The notes beneath the pieces were generated by a model. It was not told the DNA's origin and did no database searches. It worked only from the letters and a program-made list of their open reading frames with translations. A program made the translations under genes and the position numbers. A DNA stretch of 64,000 nt, from positions 1 through 64,000 of the forward strand of contig NZ_JAFNIH010000023.1 in the NCBI RefSeq assembly GCF_019160155.1, given 5' to 3'. This document shows, piece after piece, positions 20,563-31,912 of the stretch. The first letter of the stretch is position 1. The number at the start of each line of letters is the position of its first letter. Source of the stretch: Pinisolibacter aquiterrae (GTDB lineage: Bacteria; Pseudomonadota; Alphaproteobacteria; Rhizobiales; Ancalomicrobiaceae).

Positions 20563-21195
20563 TCAACCGGCCGCGGCCTCGAGGACGGCACGGCTGGTGA
20601 TCACGTCGTCGACCAGACCGAAGGCCTTGGCGCCGTCGGCGGTCATGAAGTTGTCGCGCTCCAGCGCCTCGTGGATGGCGTCGAGCGTCTGGCCGGTATG
20701 GGTCACGTAGATCTCGTTCAGACGCGCCTTCAGCGACAGGATCTCCTGGGCGCGGATGGCGATGTCGGAGGCCTGACCACGGAAGCCGGCCGAGGGCTGA
20801 TGCACCATGACCCGCGAGTTGGGCAGACAGAAGCGCTGGCCCTTCTCGCCGGCGGCGAGCAGGAGCGAGCCCATCGAGGCGGCCTGACCGATGCACAGCG
20901 TGGAGACCGCCGGTTTGATGAACTGCATCGTGTCGTAGATCGCCAGACCCGCCGTGACGGAACCGCCCGGCGAGTTGATGTACATGGCGATTTCCTTGGT
21001 CGGGTTCTCCGCCTCCAGGAACAGGAGCTGGGCGCAGATCAGCGTCGCCATGTAGTCCTCGATCGGACCCGTGACGAAGATGATGCGCTCCTTGAGGAGA
21101 CGCGAATAGATGTCGTAGGCGCGCTCGCCGCGGTTGGTGGTCTCGACCACCATCGGCACCAGCATGTTCATCTCGACGTCGACGGCATCCATCAT
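20563..21195 (-). CDS. clpP: ATP-dependent Clp protease proteolytic subunit ClpP
   Basis: The 210-residue protein has the ClpP serine protease triad: Ser in [12 protein letters not shown], His in [12 protein letters not shown], and the Asp in the following helix region. It also has the [19 protein letters not shown] oxyanion strand. Fourteen subunits form the barrel that works with ClpX. It lies between tig and clpX in the usual order. Two adjacent Met codons open the frame; either may be used. Confidence 0.98.
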   Translation of the reverse strand: MMDAVDVEMNMLVPMVVETTNRGERAYDIYSRLLKERIIFVTGPIEDYMATLICAQLLFLEAENPTKEIAMYINSPGGSVTAGLAIYDTMQFIKPAVSTLCIGQAASMGSLLLAAGEKGQRFCLPNSRVMVHQPSAGFRGQASDIAIRAQEILSLKARLNEIYVTHTGQTLDAIHEALERDNFMTADGAKAFGLVDDVITSRAVLEAAAG

Positions 21196-21326
21196 CGTCT
21201 CACCAGACCTTTCGACTTCACTGCGGCGCCACCCCGATCGTCACGGGGTGAAGGCCGGACCCTCAACCATGGTCGCGGGACGTGGGAACGCGCGACGTCG
21301 GAGGCTTCCGCCCCCCTTTTCTCGAT

Positions 21327-21355
21327 ACATATAGCCTCGAGGCCCCGTCGGGAAG
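21327..21355 (-). promoter_or_regulatory. Possible RpoH (heat-shock) promoter of clpP
   Basis: On the minus strand CTTC (21355-21352) is followed after 17 bases by CTATATGT (21334-21327). The alphaproteobacterial RpoH pattern is CTTG, 16-17 bases, then CYTATNT, so there is one mismatch in the -35 part. Its position about 130 bases before clpP and the heat-shock control of clpP in relatives support it. Confidence 0.35.
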
Positions 21356-21470
21356 GGGCGCGGACGACGCGTCCCCGAAGCCGGGGAAATATCGTCAACG
21401 CCGACCCAAGCCTCTGACCCTCAACTCGTTTCATGGCGAGACGAAGGCTCGGGCGCATCCCGAAAACGAA

Positions 21471-21495
21471 AGACCCGCCCCAGGGGGGCGGGTCT
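21471..21495 (-). terminator. Rho-independent terminator of tig
   Basis: AGACCCGCCCC pairs with GGGGCGGGTCT (11 bp), and the minus strand continues TTCGTTTTC. It lies 45 bases after the tig stop. The rest of the tig-clpP gap (21,196-21,539) shows no gene and should hold the clpP promoter. Confidence 0.85.
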
Positions 21496-21539
21496 CGTGA
21501 CGGTTCGGCGAGACGTAGCCGCTCGCGAATCGGGGCCGA

Positions 21540-22886
21540 TCAGGCCTCCTCGGTCTCCGCGAGAAGCTCCTCGGCGGTCACTTCCTTGTCGGTCACCTTG
21601 ACCTCGGCGAGGATGAGGTCGATCACCTTCTCCTCGAAGATCGGGGCGCGCAGCGAGGCGAGCGCCATGGCGTTCGAACGGTAGTAGTCGAACACCTGCT
21701 TCTCCTGGCCGGGGAACTGGCGCACGCGCTCGATGAGGGCGCGCTGGACTTCCTCGTCCGTCACCTTCACCTCGCGCTTCTCGCCCACTTCCGACAAGAC
21801 CAGGCCGAGACGGACGCGACGGGTCGCGATCTTGCGATAGTCGGCCTTGGCCTCGTCCTCGGTGGTGCCCTCGTCGGCGAAGGTCTTGCCGGTCTGCTGG
21901 AGTTCGGCCTGGGCCTGGTTCCAGATGTTCTCGAACTCGCCCTCGACCAGCTTCTCCGGCAGGTCGAAGGTGTACTGCTCGTCGAGCTTGTCGAGGAGCG
22001 CGCGCTTGACCTTGGCGCGGGTGGCGCCGGCGTACTGGGCGCCGATCTGCTCCTTGATGATCTCGCGCAGCTTGTCGAGGCTGTCGATGCCGAGCTTGGA
22101 GGCCCACTCGTCGTCGATCACCAGTTCGCCCGGAGCGGCGATCGCGGTCACCTTGCAGGCGAATTCGGCCGGCTTGCCGGCGAGATGAGCGGCGGCGTAG
22201 TCCTCGGGGAAGGAGACCTTCACCACGACCTCGTCACCGACCTTGGCGCCGACGAGCTGGTCCTCGAAGCCGGGGATGAACTGGTTGGAGCCGAGCACGA
22301 GGTCGACGCCCTCGGCCGAGCCGCCGTCGAAGGGCACGCCCTCGATCGTGCCGACGAAGTCGATCTTGACGCGGTCGCCGGTCGCGGCGGCCTCGCCCTC
22401 GGCCTTGTCGGCGAAGGGACGGTTGCCCTCGGCGATCTGCTTCAGCCGCTCCTCGACCTCCTCGTCCTTGACCGGGACGACGGCGCGCTCGACCTCGATC
22501 GCCGACCAGTCGGCGATCTCGAAGTTCGGCAGCAGCTCGTAGGCGGCGGTGAAGACGAGATCGGCGTCGCCGGCGACGACCGCCTCGGCGGCGCAGCCCT
22601 CGGCCAGCGCGACGTCGGGGTTCAGCGCCGGACGCTCGCCGCGGCCCTCGACCACTTCGCGGATCGATTCGCCGATCACCTCGTCGACGATGCGCGCCAT
22701 CTCCTGGGCGCCGACGAGGCGCTTGAGGTGAGCGGTCGGAACCTTGCCGGGACGGAAGCCGTTGATGCGGACGGTGTCCTTGATCTCGGCGAGGCGCTTG
22801 TCGAGGCGACCGACGAGATCGGCGGCCGGGACCGTGATGGAGAGTTCGCGCTTCAGGCCCTCGGAGAGGGTTTCGGTCACCTGCAT
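21540..22886 (-). CDS. tig: Trigger factor, ribosome-associated chaperone
   Basis: The 448-residue protein shows the three trigger factor parts: the ribosome-binding domain with the GFRPGKVP signature near residue 44, the FKBP-type PPIase domain (GDRVKIDFVGTIEGVPFDGG through VLGSNQFIPGFEDQLVG), and the C-terminal helical chaperone domain. It shields nascent chains at the ribosome exit. The ATG at 22886 gives MQVTETLSEGLKRELSITVP, the normal N-terminus. The frame stays open far upstream, but that part is not homologous. Its own terminator follows. Confidence 0.98.
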   Translation of the reverse strand: MQVTETLSEGLKRELSITVPAADLVGRLDKRLAEIKDTVRINGFRPGKVPTAHLKRLVGAQEMARIVDEVIGESIREVVEGRGERPALNPDVALAEGCAAEAVVAGDADLVFTAAYELLPNFEIADWSAIEVERAVVPVKDEEVEERLKQIAEGNRPFADKAEGEAAATGDRVKIDFVGTIEGVPFDGGSAEGVDLVLGSNQFIPGFEDQLVGAKVGDEVVVKVSFPEDYAAAHLAGKPAEFACKVTAIAAPGELVIDDEWASKLGIDSLDKLREIIKEQIGAQYAGATRAKVKRALLDKLDEQYTFDLPEKLVEGEFENIWNQAQAELQQTGKTFADEGTTEDEAKADYRKIATRRVRLGLVLSEVGEKREVKVTDEEVQRALIERVRQFPGQEKQVFDYYRSNAMALASLRAPIFEEKVIDLILAEVKVTDKEVTAEELLAETEEA

Positions 22887-23180
22887 GGGGGTCGACGTCC
22901 TGGTTTCGTGATCGATCATCGGGGTGGGGCGGGAGAGCGAACGCGCGTGAGCGCGGCCCGGGCCCGAACCCGCCGTGGTGGCGCTTCTTAAGCGCGGGAG
23001 GCCCGAAGAACAAGCGCAAAAAGCGGAAGACGGGCCGATTCTCCCGCCCGAACCGCCCTCACCGACCGCTTGCATCGCGGCGGCGCGAGCCTCAGCATGC
23101 GTCTCCCGCGCGACCGGCGCCGTCGGCACGCGCCCTCGGCCGCTCGCGACCACCTCCGCCTTCGACCCTTCGAGACGCCG

Positions 23181-23783
23181 ATGACCGACGCACCCTCCCC
23201 CTCCCGCCTCTCCCCGGCCGGGCTTCTCGCCCTCCTCGCCGCCTTCGCCGCCGTCCAGGCGCTGGTGCTCCATCTCATGGGCCAGCCGTGGATCTGCACC
23301 TGCGGCGTCGTCCGGTTCTGGACCGGGGTGGTGCTGGGGCCGGAGAATTCGCAGCAGCTGACCGACTGGTACACGTTCAGCCACGTGCTGCACGGGATGA
23401 TCTTCTACGGCGCCACGCGCCTCGTCCTGCCGCGCCTCCCCCTCCTCGCGGCCCTGGCGATCGCGCTCGGGCTCGAGGTCTCCTGGGAGCTCCTCGAGAA
23501 CTCGCCGCCGGTGATCGCGCGCTACCGCGAGCAGGCCCTGGCGCAGGGCTATTCCGGCGACAGCGTGCTCAACTCGGTGTCGGACACGGTGGCGATGACG
23601 ATCGGCTTCGTCGCGGCGCGGCTGCTGCCGGTCCGCGCGACGGTCGCGATCGGTCTCGCCTTCGAGATCTTCACCGCCGTCATGATCCGCGACAATCTGA
23701 CCCTCAACGTGATCCAGCTGATCCATCCGGTCGAGGCGATCGCGGCGTGGCAGGGGGGCGTCACCGCCTCGCCGCATCCGTGA
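23181..23783 (+). CDS. DUF2585 (UPF0314) integral membrane protein
   Basis: The 200-residue protein has about five hydrophobic segments and the family blocks ICTCGVVRFWTG, DWYTFSHVLHGMIFYG and LEVSWELLENSPPVIARYRE, ending with MIRDNLTLNVIQLIHP. DUF2585 is found mostly in alphaproteobacteria and has no established function; the conserved His and Glu in the membrane part are notable. The ATG at 23181 gives the normal N-terminus; an open frame further upstream is Arg-rich and unlikely. It diverges from tig across about 290 bases in which I see no gene. Confidence 0.85.
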   Translation: MTDAPSPSRLSPAGLLALLAAFAAVQALVLHLMGQPWICTCGVVRFWTGVVLGPENSQQLTDWYTFSHVLHGMIFYGATRLVLPRLPLLAALAIALGLEVSWELLENSPPVIARYREQALAQGYSGDSVLNSVSDTVAMTIGFVAARLLPVRATVAIGLAFEIFTAVMIRDNLTLNVIQLIHPVEAIAAWQGGVTASPHP

Positions 23784-23823
23784 TCCCGGCCGAATCGATC
23801 GAGACCCCGAGCGAGGAGCCTCC

Positions 23824-24702
23824 ATGTCGCGCCTCACCGTCTTCCTGGCGACCGTGGTGACGATGATCGCCTTCGCCGGCAACGCGCTGATCGGCCGCGC
23901 GGCGCTGCGCGACACGGCGATCGACGCGATGAGCTACACCTCGATCCGGCTCGCCGCCGGGGCGGTCGTGCTGGTGGTGATCGCGCGTCTCGTCCGGCGG
24001 GGGCGCGAGCGCGGTTCGGCACGGCTCGGCGGCACCTGGACCTCGGCGCTGGCGCTCTTCGCCTATGCGATCCTCTTCTCATTCGCCTATCGCGGCATGG
24101 CGGCGGGCAGCGGCGCGCTGGTGCTGTTCGCCGCCGTCCAGGCGACGATGATCGGCTGGGGCCTCGTCCAGGGCGAGCGGTTCCGGCCGATCCAGATCGC
24201 CGGTCTCGCGATCGCCGGGGCGGGCCTCGTGTGGCTGGTGGCGCCGGGGCTCGACGCCCCGCCCCTCGGCGCGGCGAGCGCGATGGCGGCCTCCGGCGTC
24301 GCCTGGGGGGTCTATTCGCTGCGCGGGCGCGGGGCCGGCGATCCGCTCGCCGCCAGCGCCGGCAACTTCGCGCGCGCCCTGCCCTTCGCCGGCCTCGGCA
24401 GTCTCGTCGCGGCGACCTCGGCCACGCTCGATCCGGCCGGCGTGGCGCTCGCGATCGCCTCCGGGGCGATCACCTCGGGCATCGGCTACGCGATCTGGTA
24501 CACGGTGGTGCCCCGGCTCGCCGCCACCACCGCCGCGACGGTGCAACTGACGGTGCCGGCGATCGCTTCGGGGATGGCGGTGGTCTTCCTCGGCGAGGCG
24601 CTGACGCTCAGGCTGGTGCTCGCCTCGATCGCCATTCTCGGCGGCATCGCCGTGGTGATCGTGTGGCGGCGGAAGCCGCCGGCGATCGCCACGCCCCGCT
24701 GA
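23824..24702 (+). CDS. EamA-family (DMT superfamily) transporter
   Basis: The 292-residue protein has ten predicted membrane helices in two EamA repeats, with the family features MIAFAGNALIGRAAL near the start and SGIGYAIWYTVVPRLAATTA in the second half. Such proteins move amino acids, metabolites or drugs across the inner membrane; the substrate is unknown here. It starts 40 bases after the DUF2585 gene and is probably co-transcribed with it. Its stop codon lies in a perfect palindrome shared with the converging hemW gene. Confidence 0.85.
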   Translation: MSRLTVFLATVVTMIAFAGNALIGRAALRDTAIDAMSYTSIRLAAGAVVLVVIARLVRRGRERGSARLGGTWTSALALFAYAILFSFAYRGMAAGSGALVLFAAVQATMIGWGLVQGERFRPIQIAGLAIAGAGLVWLVAPGLDAPPLGAASAMAASGVAWGVYSLRGRGAGDPLAASAGNFARALPFAGLGSLVAATSATLDPAGVALAIASGAITSGIGYAIWYTVVPRLAATTAATVQLTVPAIASGMAVVFLGEALTLRLVLASIAILGGIAVVIVWRRKPPAIATPR

Positions 24703-24714
24703 AGTCGACTTCAG
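24699..24714. repeat. Perfect 16-bp palindrome holding two convergent stop codons
   Basis: CTGAAGTCGACTTCAG reads the same on both strands. It contains the TGA of the EamA gene on the plus strand and the TGA of hemW on the minus strand, placed symmetrically. It may act as a small two-way transcription barrier, but no T-run follows on either side. Confidence 0.7.
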
Positions 24715-25874
24715 GCGGCGAGATCGGCCACCACCGCGTCGAGGACGGCGGCGCCGGAAGCGGTGGCGCGGACGCGGCGGCGATTGCCCTCGCGCACCGT
24801 CTCGACCATGCCGTGGGCCTCGAGATCGGCGAGACGGGCGGGGTCGAGCACGCGGCCGGAGATCTCCTCCCAGCGATCGAGGTCGATGCCCTCGGTGAGG
24901 CGCAGGCCCATCAGCAGATATTCGTCGCCCTGTTCCTCCCGGGTGAGGAACTCGTCGTCGACGAGGCCGTGGCCATGGGCCTCGACGAGACGCAGCCACT
25001 TCTCCGGGTTCTTCTCGGTGGCGGTGGCGCGGCGCTCGCCCTTCTCGACGAGGCGGCCATGGGCGCCGGCGCCGACGCCGACATATTCGCCGTAGCGCCA
25101 ATAGACGAGGTTGTGGCGGCTCTCGGCGCCGGGGGCGGCGTGGTTGGAGGTCTCGTAGGCGGGGAGCCCGGCGGCGTCCAACACCTCGTGGGTCGCGTCC
25201 CAGAGATCGGCGGCGAGGTCGTGATCGGGCAGAACGAGCTTGCCGGCCTTCCACAGGTCCTCGAACCGGGTCTCCGCCTCGATCGTCAGCTGATAGACCG
25301 AGAGATGATCGGCGGCGAGGTCGACCGCCGCCTTCAGCTCGTCGCGCCACTCGGCGACGGTCTGATCGGGCCGGGCATAGATCATGTCGAAGGACATGCG
25401 GTCGAAGGTCCGCCGCGCCAGCGCGATGGCGTCGAGGGCCTCGGCGACGTCGTGGAGGCGGCCGAGACGCTTCAGGTCACGGTCGTTGAGGGCCTGGACG
25501 CCGAGCGACAGGCGATTGACCCCGGCCGCGCGATAGGCGGTGAAGTTCGCGGCATCGGCGCTCGACGGGTTGGCCTCGAGGGTGATCTCGACGCCCTCGT
25601 CGATCGACCAGTGTTTCGCGATCGCCTCGAGCACGGTCTCGACCGACTTCGGCGCCATCAGCGAGGGCGTGCCGCCGCCGAAGAAGATCGAGCCGACGGT
25701 GCGGCCGGGCACGCGGGCGGCGAAATGGGCGAGCTCCTTCGCCAGCCCCGCCGCGAAGCGGGCCTGATCGACGCCGTTCGGCCGGACGTGGCTGTTGAAG
25801 TCGCAATAGGGGCATTTGGAGGCGCAGAACGGCCAGTGGACGTAGATCCCGAACCCCGGTTCGCCTGTGATCAT
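24711..25874 (-). CDS. hemW: Radical SAM heme chaperone HemW (HemN-like)
   Basis: The 387-residue protein has the radical SAM cluster motif CASKCPYC near residues 17-24, the SAM-binding IFFGGGTPSLM and NRLSLGVQALND blocks, and the ESRHNLVYWRYGEYVGVGAGAHG region with HNxxYW. That region and the N-terminus fit HemW rather than true HemN, which has a longer N-terminus and another Cys. HemW binds heme and delivers it to target proteins. It is the last gene of an rph-rdgB-hemW row. Confidence 0.93.
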   Translation of the reverse strand: MITGEPGFGIYVHWPFCASKCPYCDFNSHVRPNGVDQARFAAGLAKELAHFAARVPGRTVGSIFFGGGTPSLMAPKSVETVLEAIAKHWSIDEGVEITLEANPSSADAANFTAYRAAGVNRLSLGVQALNDRDLKRLGRLHDVAEALDAIALARRTFDRMSFDMIYARPDQTVAEWRDELKAAVDLAADHLSVYQLTIEAETRFEDLWKAGKLVLPDHDLAADLWDATHEVLDAAGLPAYETSNHAAPGAESRHNLVYWRYGEYVGVGAGAHGRLVEKGERRATATEKNPEKWLRLVEAHGHGLVDDEFLTREEQGDEYLLMGLRLTEGIDLDRWEEISGRVLDPARLADLEAHGMVETVREGNRRRVRATASGAAVLDAVVADLAA

Positions 25875-25963
25875 CGCGCCTTCCCCCCTCGACGGAGACC
25901 CGCCCTCCGCGACGAATCACCCTCGCCGGCCGTTCCGATCCAATCAGATCTCGGCGACATCCG

Positions 25964-26590
25964 TCACAGGCAGCGCGCCGCGAAGGCGGAAAAAGCCCGC
26001 GCGCGGTGCGACAGCCCTTCGGCCTCGCCGCGACGCCAGCCGTGTTTCTCGTCGGCCGACATCTCGCCGAAGGTGCGCGTCTCGCCGTCGGGCAGGAACA
26101 TCGGGTCGTAACCGAAGCCCCGGTCCCCGCGCGGCGGCCACACCAAGTGCCCATGCACCTCGCCGCGCACCGTCTCGGTGTGGCCGTCGGGCCAGGCGAG
26201 GCAGAGGGCGGCGACGAAATGGGCGCGGCGGTCGTCGCTGCCGGACTGGGCCAGCAGTTCCTCGACGTTGCGCATGGCGCGAGTGAAGTCCTTGTCCTCG
26301 CCGGCCCACCGGGCGGAATAGATGCCGGGCTGGCCGCCGAGCGCGGCGACGCAGAGACCCGAGTCGTCGGCGAGCGCCGGCAGGCCCGAGGCTTGGGCGG
26401 CGGCGAGCGCCTTCAGGGCGGCATTGGCCTCGAAGGTCTCCCCGGACTCCTCCGGCTCCGGCAATTCGAGTTCGCCGGCAGAGACCGCCTCGAGCCCATA
26501 GGGCGCGATGAGGTCGCGGATCTCGGCGAGCTTGCCGGCATTGTGGGTGGCGACGACGAGCCTGCCACCCTCGAGACGACGCGCGGTCAT
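25964..26590 (-). CDS. rdgB: XTP/dITP diphosphatase (non-canonical purine NTP pyrophosphatase)
   Basis: The 208-residue protein begins [20 protein letters not shown] and has the Ham1/RdgB blocks [62 protein letters not shown] and [10 protein letters not shown]. It removes inosine and xanthosine triphosphates before they enter DNA. The ATG at 26590 lies 35 bases after the rph stop. The frame remains open upstream as an antisense-like extension, which is discounted. Confidence 0.96.
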   Translation of the reverse strand: MTARRLEGGRLVVATHNAGKLAEIRDLIAPYGLEAVSAGELELPEPEESGETFEANAALKALAAAQASGLPALADDSGLCVAALGGQPGIYSARWAGEDKDFTRAMRNVEELLAQSGSDDRRAHFVAALCLAWPDGHTETVRGEVHGHLVWPPRGDRGFGYDPMFLPDGETRTFGEMSADEKHGWRRGEAEGLSHRARAFSAFAARCL

Positions 26591-26625
26591 GAGCGTTCCT
26601 CCCTCATGGGCGACCCGATCGGCGA

Positions 26626-27345
26626 TCAGGTCACCACCAGCTTCTGCAACTCGACCAGACCGGCGATGCCGCCCTTGGCGAGGCGGAGCAGTTCGGCCAA
26701 CTGTTCCTCGGTGAAGGGGCGCCCCTCCGCCGTGCCCTGGATCTCGACGATGCCGCCCGATCCGGTGACGACGAAATTGGCGTCGGTCTCGGCGACGGAA
26801 TCCTCGGCATAGTCGAGGTCGAGCACCGGAATGCCCTTCCAGATGCCGCAGGAGACGGCGGCGATGTGGTCCTTGAGGACCTCGCCCTTGAGCATGTCGC
26901 GCGCCTTCATCCAGGCGAGACAGTCGTGCAGCGCGATCCAGGCGCCGGTGATCGAGGCGGTGCGGGTGCCGCCGTCGGCCTGGATCACGTCGCAGTCGAC
27001 GGTGATCTGGCGCTCGCCGAGGGCCTGGAGGTCGACCACCGCGCGAAGCGACCGGCCGATCAGGCGCTGGATCTCCTGGGTGCGGCCGGAGGGCTTGCCG
27101 GCGGTCGATTCCCGGCGCATGCGGTCGTGGGTGGCGCGCGGCAGCATGCCGTATTCGGCCGTCACCCATCCGCGACGCTGGCCGCGCAGCCAGCCGGGGA
27201 CGTTCTCCTCGAGGCTCGCGGTGCAGAGCACGTGGGTATCGCCGAATTTGACGAGGCACGAGCCCTCGGCGTGCTTGGCGACGCCGCGCTCGAGGGCGAC
27301 GGGGCGCATTTCGTCGGCGGCGCGTTTGGACGGACGCATGGACAT
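26626..27345 (-). CDS. rph: Ribonuclease PH
   Basis: The 239-residue protein opens [21 protein letters not shown] and shows the RNase PH blocks [27 protein letters not shown], the phosphate-binding [17 protein letters not shown], and [18 protein letters not shown]. It trims tRNA 3' ends phosphorolytically. Full length indicates an intact enzyme. A Met two codons in (27339) is an alternative start. The gene heads the rph-rdgB-hemW row and diverges from hrcA. Confidence 0.97.
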   Translation of the reverse strand: MSMRPSKRAADEMRPVALERGVAKHAEGSCLVKFGDTHVLCTASLEENVPGWLRGQRRGWVTAEYGMLPRATHDRMRRESTAGKPSGRTQEIQRLIGRSLRAVVDLQALGERQITVDCDVIQADGGTRTASITGAWIALHDCLAWMKARDMLKGEVLKDHIAAVSCGIWKGIPVLDLDYAEDSVAETDANFVVTGSGGIVEIQGTAEGRPFTEEQLAELLRLAKGGIAGLVELQKLVVT

Positions 27346-27716
27346 TCTTTCGCGTGGACCTTCGGATCGGTCTGACTAGCCCCTCGAGGGAGGTGCGTAA
27401 AGGCCGAAGCGGCCGTGTGCGGCGCGAAAGCGGGCAGGAAGACGGTGCCCTCGGCACGGGAGCCCTTCATGGTGAGGCGCCGCGTGAGCCTCCTCGAACC
27501 GCGAAGAGATGTGGAACCGAGGTCGTCCCCCGCTCGCCCTTCGAGGCCCGCGCGAGCGCGGGCACCTCAGGACGAAGCCGTTCCGTGGGTGGGGCCGACG
27601 CGGCGGATCGACATCGGCGAACGCACCCGGCGACCACGCGACCGTCGGCGCGATTGTCTCGGACGCTCGCGCATGCTTCCATCGGCCGTCCCCTCCCGGA
27701 GCTGAAGTCGCATCCC
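27346..27716. other. Divergent rph-hrcA intergenic region
   Basis: These 371 bases contain no gene I can support. The promoters of rph (leftward) and hrcA (rightward) must lie here. I found no CIRCE inverted repeat (TTAGCACTC-N9-GAGTGCTAA), so there is no sign of HrcA controlling its own gene through that element. Confidence 0.5.
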
Positions 27717-28808
27717 ATGGCCCTCCCCCCGCCCCTCTTCGGAACCCTCGGCACGCCCGGGTCCGGCAGTCTCGCGGCTCTCGACGAGCGCTCGCGCGAG
27801 ATCTTCCGGCGCATCGTCGAGAGCTATCTCGACACCGGCGAGCCGGTCGGGTCGCGCAATCTGTCGCGGGTGCTGCCGATGGCGCTGTCGCCGGCCTCGG
27901 TCCGCAACGTCATGGCGGATCTCGAACAGGCCGGGCTGATCTTCGCCCCCCACACCTCGGCCGGGCGGCTGCCGACCGAGACGGGCCTGCGCTTCTTCGT
28001 CGACGCACTGCTCGAGATCGGCGATCTCGGCGAGGACGAGCGCCGCCGCATCGAGGCGGAGGTGCGCGCCGCCGGACGCAAGCCGGAGGAGGTGCTGACC
28101 GAGGCGAGCCGGATGCTGTCGGGCCTGACGCGCGGCGCCGGCGTGGTCCTCGCCCACAAGGCGGATCTGCGCCTCAAACACATCGAATTCGTCCGGCTCG
28201 AGCCGACCAAGGGGCTGGTCGTGCTGGTCGGCGAGGACGGATCGGTCGAGAACCGGATCATCGATCTGCCGCTCGATCTGCCGCCCTCGGCGTTGACCGA
28301 AGCGGCCAACTACATCAACCGCACCCTGCGCGGCCGTACTCTCACCGAGGCGCGGGCGGAGCTGGAGCGGCTGCAACTGGACCGCCAAGCCGAGCTCGAC
28401 CGTCTCACCGCGCGGGTGGTCGACGACGGGCTCGCCACCTGGGCCGGCGCGACCGAGGGGCGGCCGCAGCAGCTGATCGTGCGCGGCCGCGCCAATCTGC
28501 TCGAGGATCTGAAGGCGGCCGAGGATCTCGAGCGGATCCGCTCACTCTTCGACGATCTCGAGAAGAACCGCGACCTGATCGAACTGCTCGGCGACGCCGA
28601 GACCGGCGACGGCGTGCGCATCTTCATCGGCTCGGAGGCGAAGCTCTTCTCGCTGTCGGGCTCGTCGCTGGTGGTCTCGCCCTACCGGGACGCGGAATCG
28701 CGCATCGTCGGCGTGCTCGGCGTGATCGGCCCGACCCGGCTCAACTACGGCCGCATCGTGCCGATGGTCGACTACACGGCCAAGCTGGTGAGCCGGCTGA
28801 TCGGGTGA
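27717..28808 (+). CDS. hrcA: Heat-inducible transcription repressor HrcA
   Basis: The 363-residue protein has the N-terminal winged helix ([21 protein letters not shown], then [31 protein letters not shown] in two blocks) and the GAF-like and C-terminal domains ending [19 protein letters not shown], all hallmarks of HrcA. It represses groE- and dnaK-type operons by binding CIRCE. The ATG at 27717 is chosen because an extension upstream is not homologous. In many relatives grpE follows hrcA; here hslV follows. Confidence 0.96.
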   Translation: MALPPPLFGTLGTPGSGSLAALDERSREIFRRIVESYLDTGEPVGSRNLSRVLPMALSPASVRNVMADLEQAGLIFAPHTSAGRLPTETGLRFFVDALLEIGDLGEDERRRIEAEVRAAGRKPEEVLTEASRMLSGLTRGAGVVLAHKADLRLKHIEFVRLEPTKGLVVLVGEDGSVENRIIDLPLDLPPSALTEAANYINRTLRGRTLTEARAELERLQLDRQAELDRLTARVVDDGLATWAGATEGRPQQLIVRGRANLLEDLKAAEDLERIRSLFDDLEKNRDLIELLGDAETGDGVRIFIGSEAKLFSLSGSSLVVSPYRDAESRIVGVLGVIGPTRLNYGRIVPMVDYTAKLVSRLIG

Positions 28809-28859
28809 CGGCGGGTCGTCGCGCGCCGGCCCCGACCGTCGGCCGCGCCACGATCGACC

Positions 28860-28887
28860 TTTGCATCGCGATCCACGCTCCCTACAT
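28860..28887 (+). promoter_or_regulatory. Possible RpoH promoter of hslV
   Basis: TTTG (28860-28863), 17 bases, then CCTACAT (28881-28887) fits the alphaproteobacterial RpoH pattern CTTG-N16/17-CYTATNT with one mismatch in each part. It would start RNA about 40 bases before hslV, a heat-shock gene in relatives. Confidence 0.35.
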
Positions 28888-28931
28888 GTGAGCGACAATC
28901 CGGCCGGACGGCCAAGCTCGGAGCCTCGCCC

Positions 28932-29495
28932 ATGTCCTCCTCCCCGACCGCATCCGGTGCCGAAAGCTGGCACGGCACCACCATTCTCGCCGTCCGCAAG
29001 GGCGGGCGCGTGGTGGTGGCCGGCGACGGACAGGTGACGCTCGGCGCCACCGTGATCAAACATTCCGCCCGCAAGGTGCGCCGGCTCGGGCGCGGCGACG
29101 TGATCGGCGGTTTCGCCGGCGCCACCGCCGACGCCTTCACGCTGTTCGAACGGCTCGAGAAGAAGCTCGAGCAATTTCCCGGGCAGCTCACCCGCGCCTG
29201 CGTCGAGCTCGCCAAGGACTGGCGCACCGATCGCTATCTGCGCCGCCTCGAGGCGATGATGATCGTCGCCGACGCGACCACGACCCTGGTGCTGACCGGC
29301 AACGGCGACGTGCTGGAGCCGGAGGGCGGGGTCGCGGGGATCGGCTCGGGCGGCACCTATGCGCTCGCCGCCGCCCGCGCGCTGATCGATCAGGACCTCG
29401 ATCCGGAGGCGATCGCCCGCAAGTCGATGGCGATCGCGGCGGAGATCTGCGTCTACACCAACACCAACGTCGTCGTGGAGGCGATCGGGGCATGA
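28932..29495 (+). CDS. hslV: ATP-dependent protease subunit HslV (ClpQ)
   Basis: The 187-residue protein carries [10 protein letters not shown] at residues 14-23, where the first Thr becomes the N-terminal nucleophile after removal of the preceding residues. It also has [29 protein letters not shown] and the C-terminal [11 protein letters not shown]. Two hexamers form the proteolytic core capped by HslU. The stop overlaps the next gene by four bases (ATGA). Confidence 0.97.
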   Translation: MSSSPTASGAESWHGTTILAVRKGGRVVVAGDGQVTLGATVIKHSARKVRRLGRGDVIGGFAGATADAFTLFERLEKKLEQFPGQLTRACVELAKDWRTDRYLRRLEAMMIVADATTTLVLTGNGDVLEPEGGVAGIGSGGTYALAAARALIDQDLDPEAIARKSMAIAAEICVYTNTNVVVEAIGA

Positions 29496-30555
29496 GCGAT
29501 CCGGGAACGGCCCGGGACGGAGACCCGATCGGGCTCGATCCGTCCGATCTCGCCGCGGCGGTCGCGGCCGGCGTCGTCACGCCGACCCAGGCCGAGGCGC
29601 TCAGGGCCTTCGCCCGCAAGCGTCACGCGCTGCCCTCGGCCACCGTCGACGAGGAGGACGTGCGCTTCGTCACCTCGTTCAACGACATCTTCGTCACGCT
29701 CGGCATCGCGCTGGTGACCTCGGCGATCGTCGCCTTCGGCATGGAGTCCCGGCCGCTGGCGGTCGCGCCGGCGGTGGCGGTGCTCGCCTGGGCGCTCTCG
29801 GAGATCTTCGCGCTGCGGCGGCGGATGGCCTTTCCCAGCATCGTGCTGGTCGGCCTCTTCGTCGTCGCCTGCGGCATGAGCGTCGCCTCCTTCCTCTCCG
29901 ACCATTCGCGCGTCGTCGCGCTCGCCTCGGGGGCGGCCGCCTTCGTCGGCGCCTATGCCCATTGGCGGCGGTTCGGCGTGCCTATCGCCATGGCGGCGAT
30001 GATCGGCGGCGGCGTGGCGATCGTGCTGGGGCTGATCATCGCGGCCTCGCCGGACGTCTTCGAGGCGAACATCGATCTGCTGTTGCTGGCGGCGGGGCTC
30101 GTCGTCTTCGCCTTCGCGATGCGTTGGGACGCCTCCGACCGGCAGCGGCGCACGCGGCGCACCGACACCGCCTTCTGGCTCCACATCCTGGCGGCGCCGC
30201 TGATCGTCCATCCGCTGGCGGCGATGATCGGCGCCGGGCTCGGCACCGGCCGCATCGAGGCGCCGACCTTCGTGCTGGCGATGTTCGCCCTGCTGGCGGT
30301 CGTCGCGCTGGTGGTCGACCGGCGCGCGCTGCTGGTCTCGGCGCTGATCTATTTCGGCGGTTCGATCCTGATGCTGCTGGAGCGCTCCGGCTGGGTCGGC
30401 TCGTCGAGCGCCTCGGCGACGATCGGTCTGGTCGGCGCGGTCGTGCTGCTCCTCTCGATCGCCTGGGCGCCGATGCGCGCCGTCGTGCTTCGTTTCGTTC
30501 CCGCGCGCGTGCGAGCCCTGGTGCCGGCGCCGCGCCACTTCGAGGGCTCCGTCAC

Positions 30556-30559
<4 letters not shown>
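29492..30559 (+). CDS. Multi-spanning membrane protein of unknown function between hslV and hslU
   Basis: The 355-residue product starts with a soluble stretch of about 65 residues ([20 protein letters not shown] looks like a short helical domain) and then has some ten hydrophobic segments. I do not recognise a named family, though the overall form recalls DUF2157-type membrane proteins. It overlaps both hslV and hslU by ATGA, so all three are translated from one message and coupled. That placement suggests a role tied to envelope or heat stress, but function is unknown. Confidence 0.8.
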
Positions 30560-31860
<1,301 letters not shown>

Positions 31861-31912
31861 GCGGCCTCGTCCGGTGACCGGCGGGCGGCGGCGAACCCGT
31901 CGCCCCGCCCGG

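Noticed and set aside
21540-23915. A 791-codon reading of the trigger factor frame, with a long N-terminal extension
   Set aside because: Only the part from 22886 matches trigger factor; the extension is antisense to the DUF2585 gene and Arg-rich.
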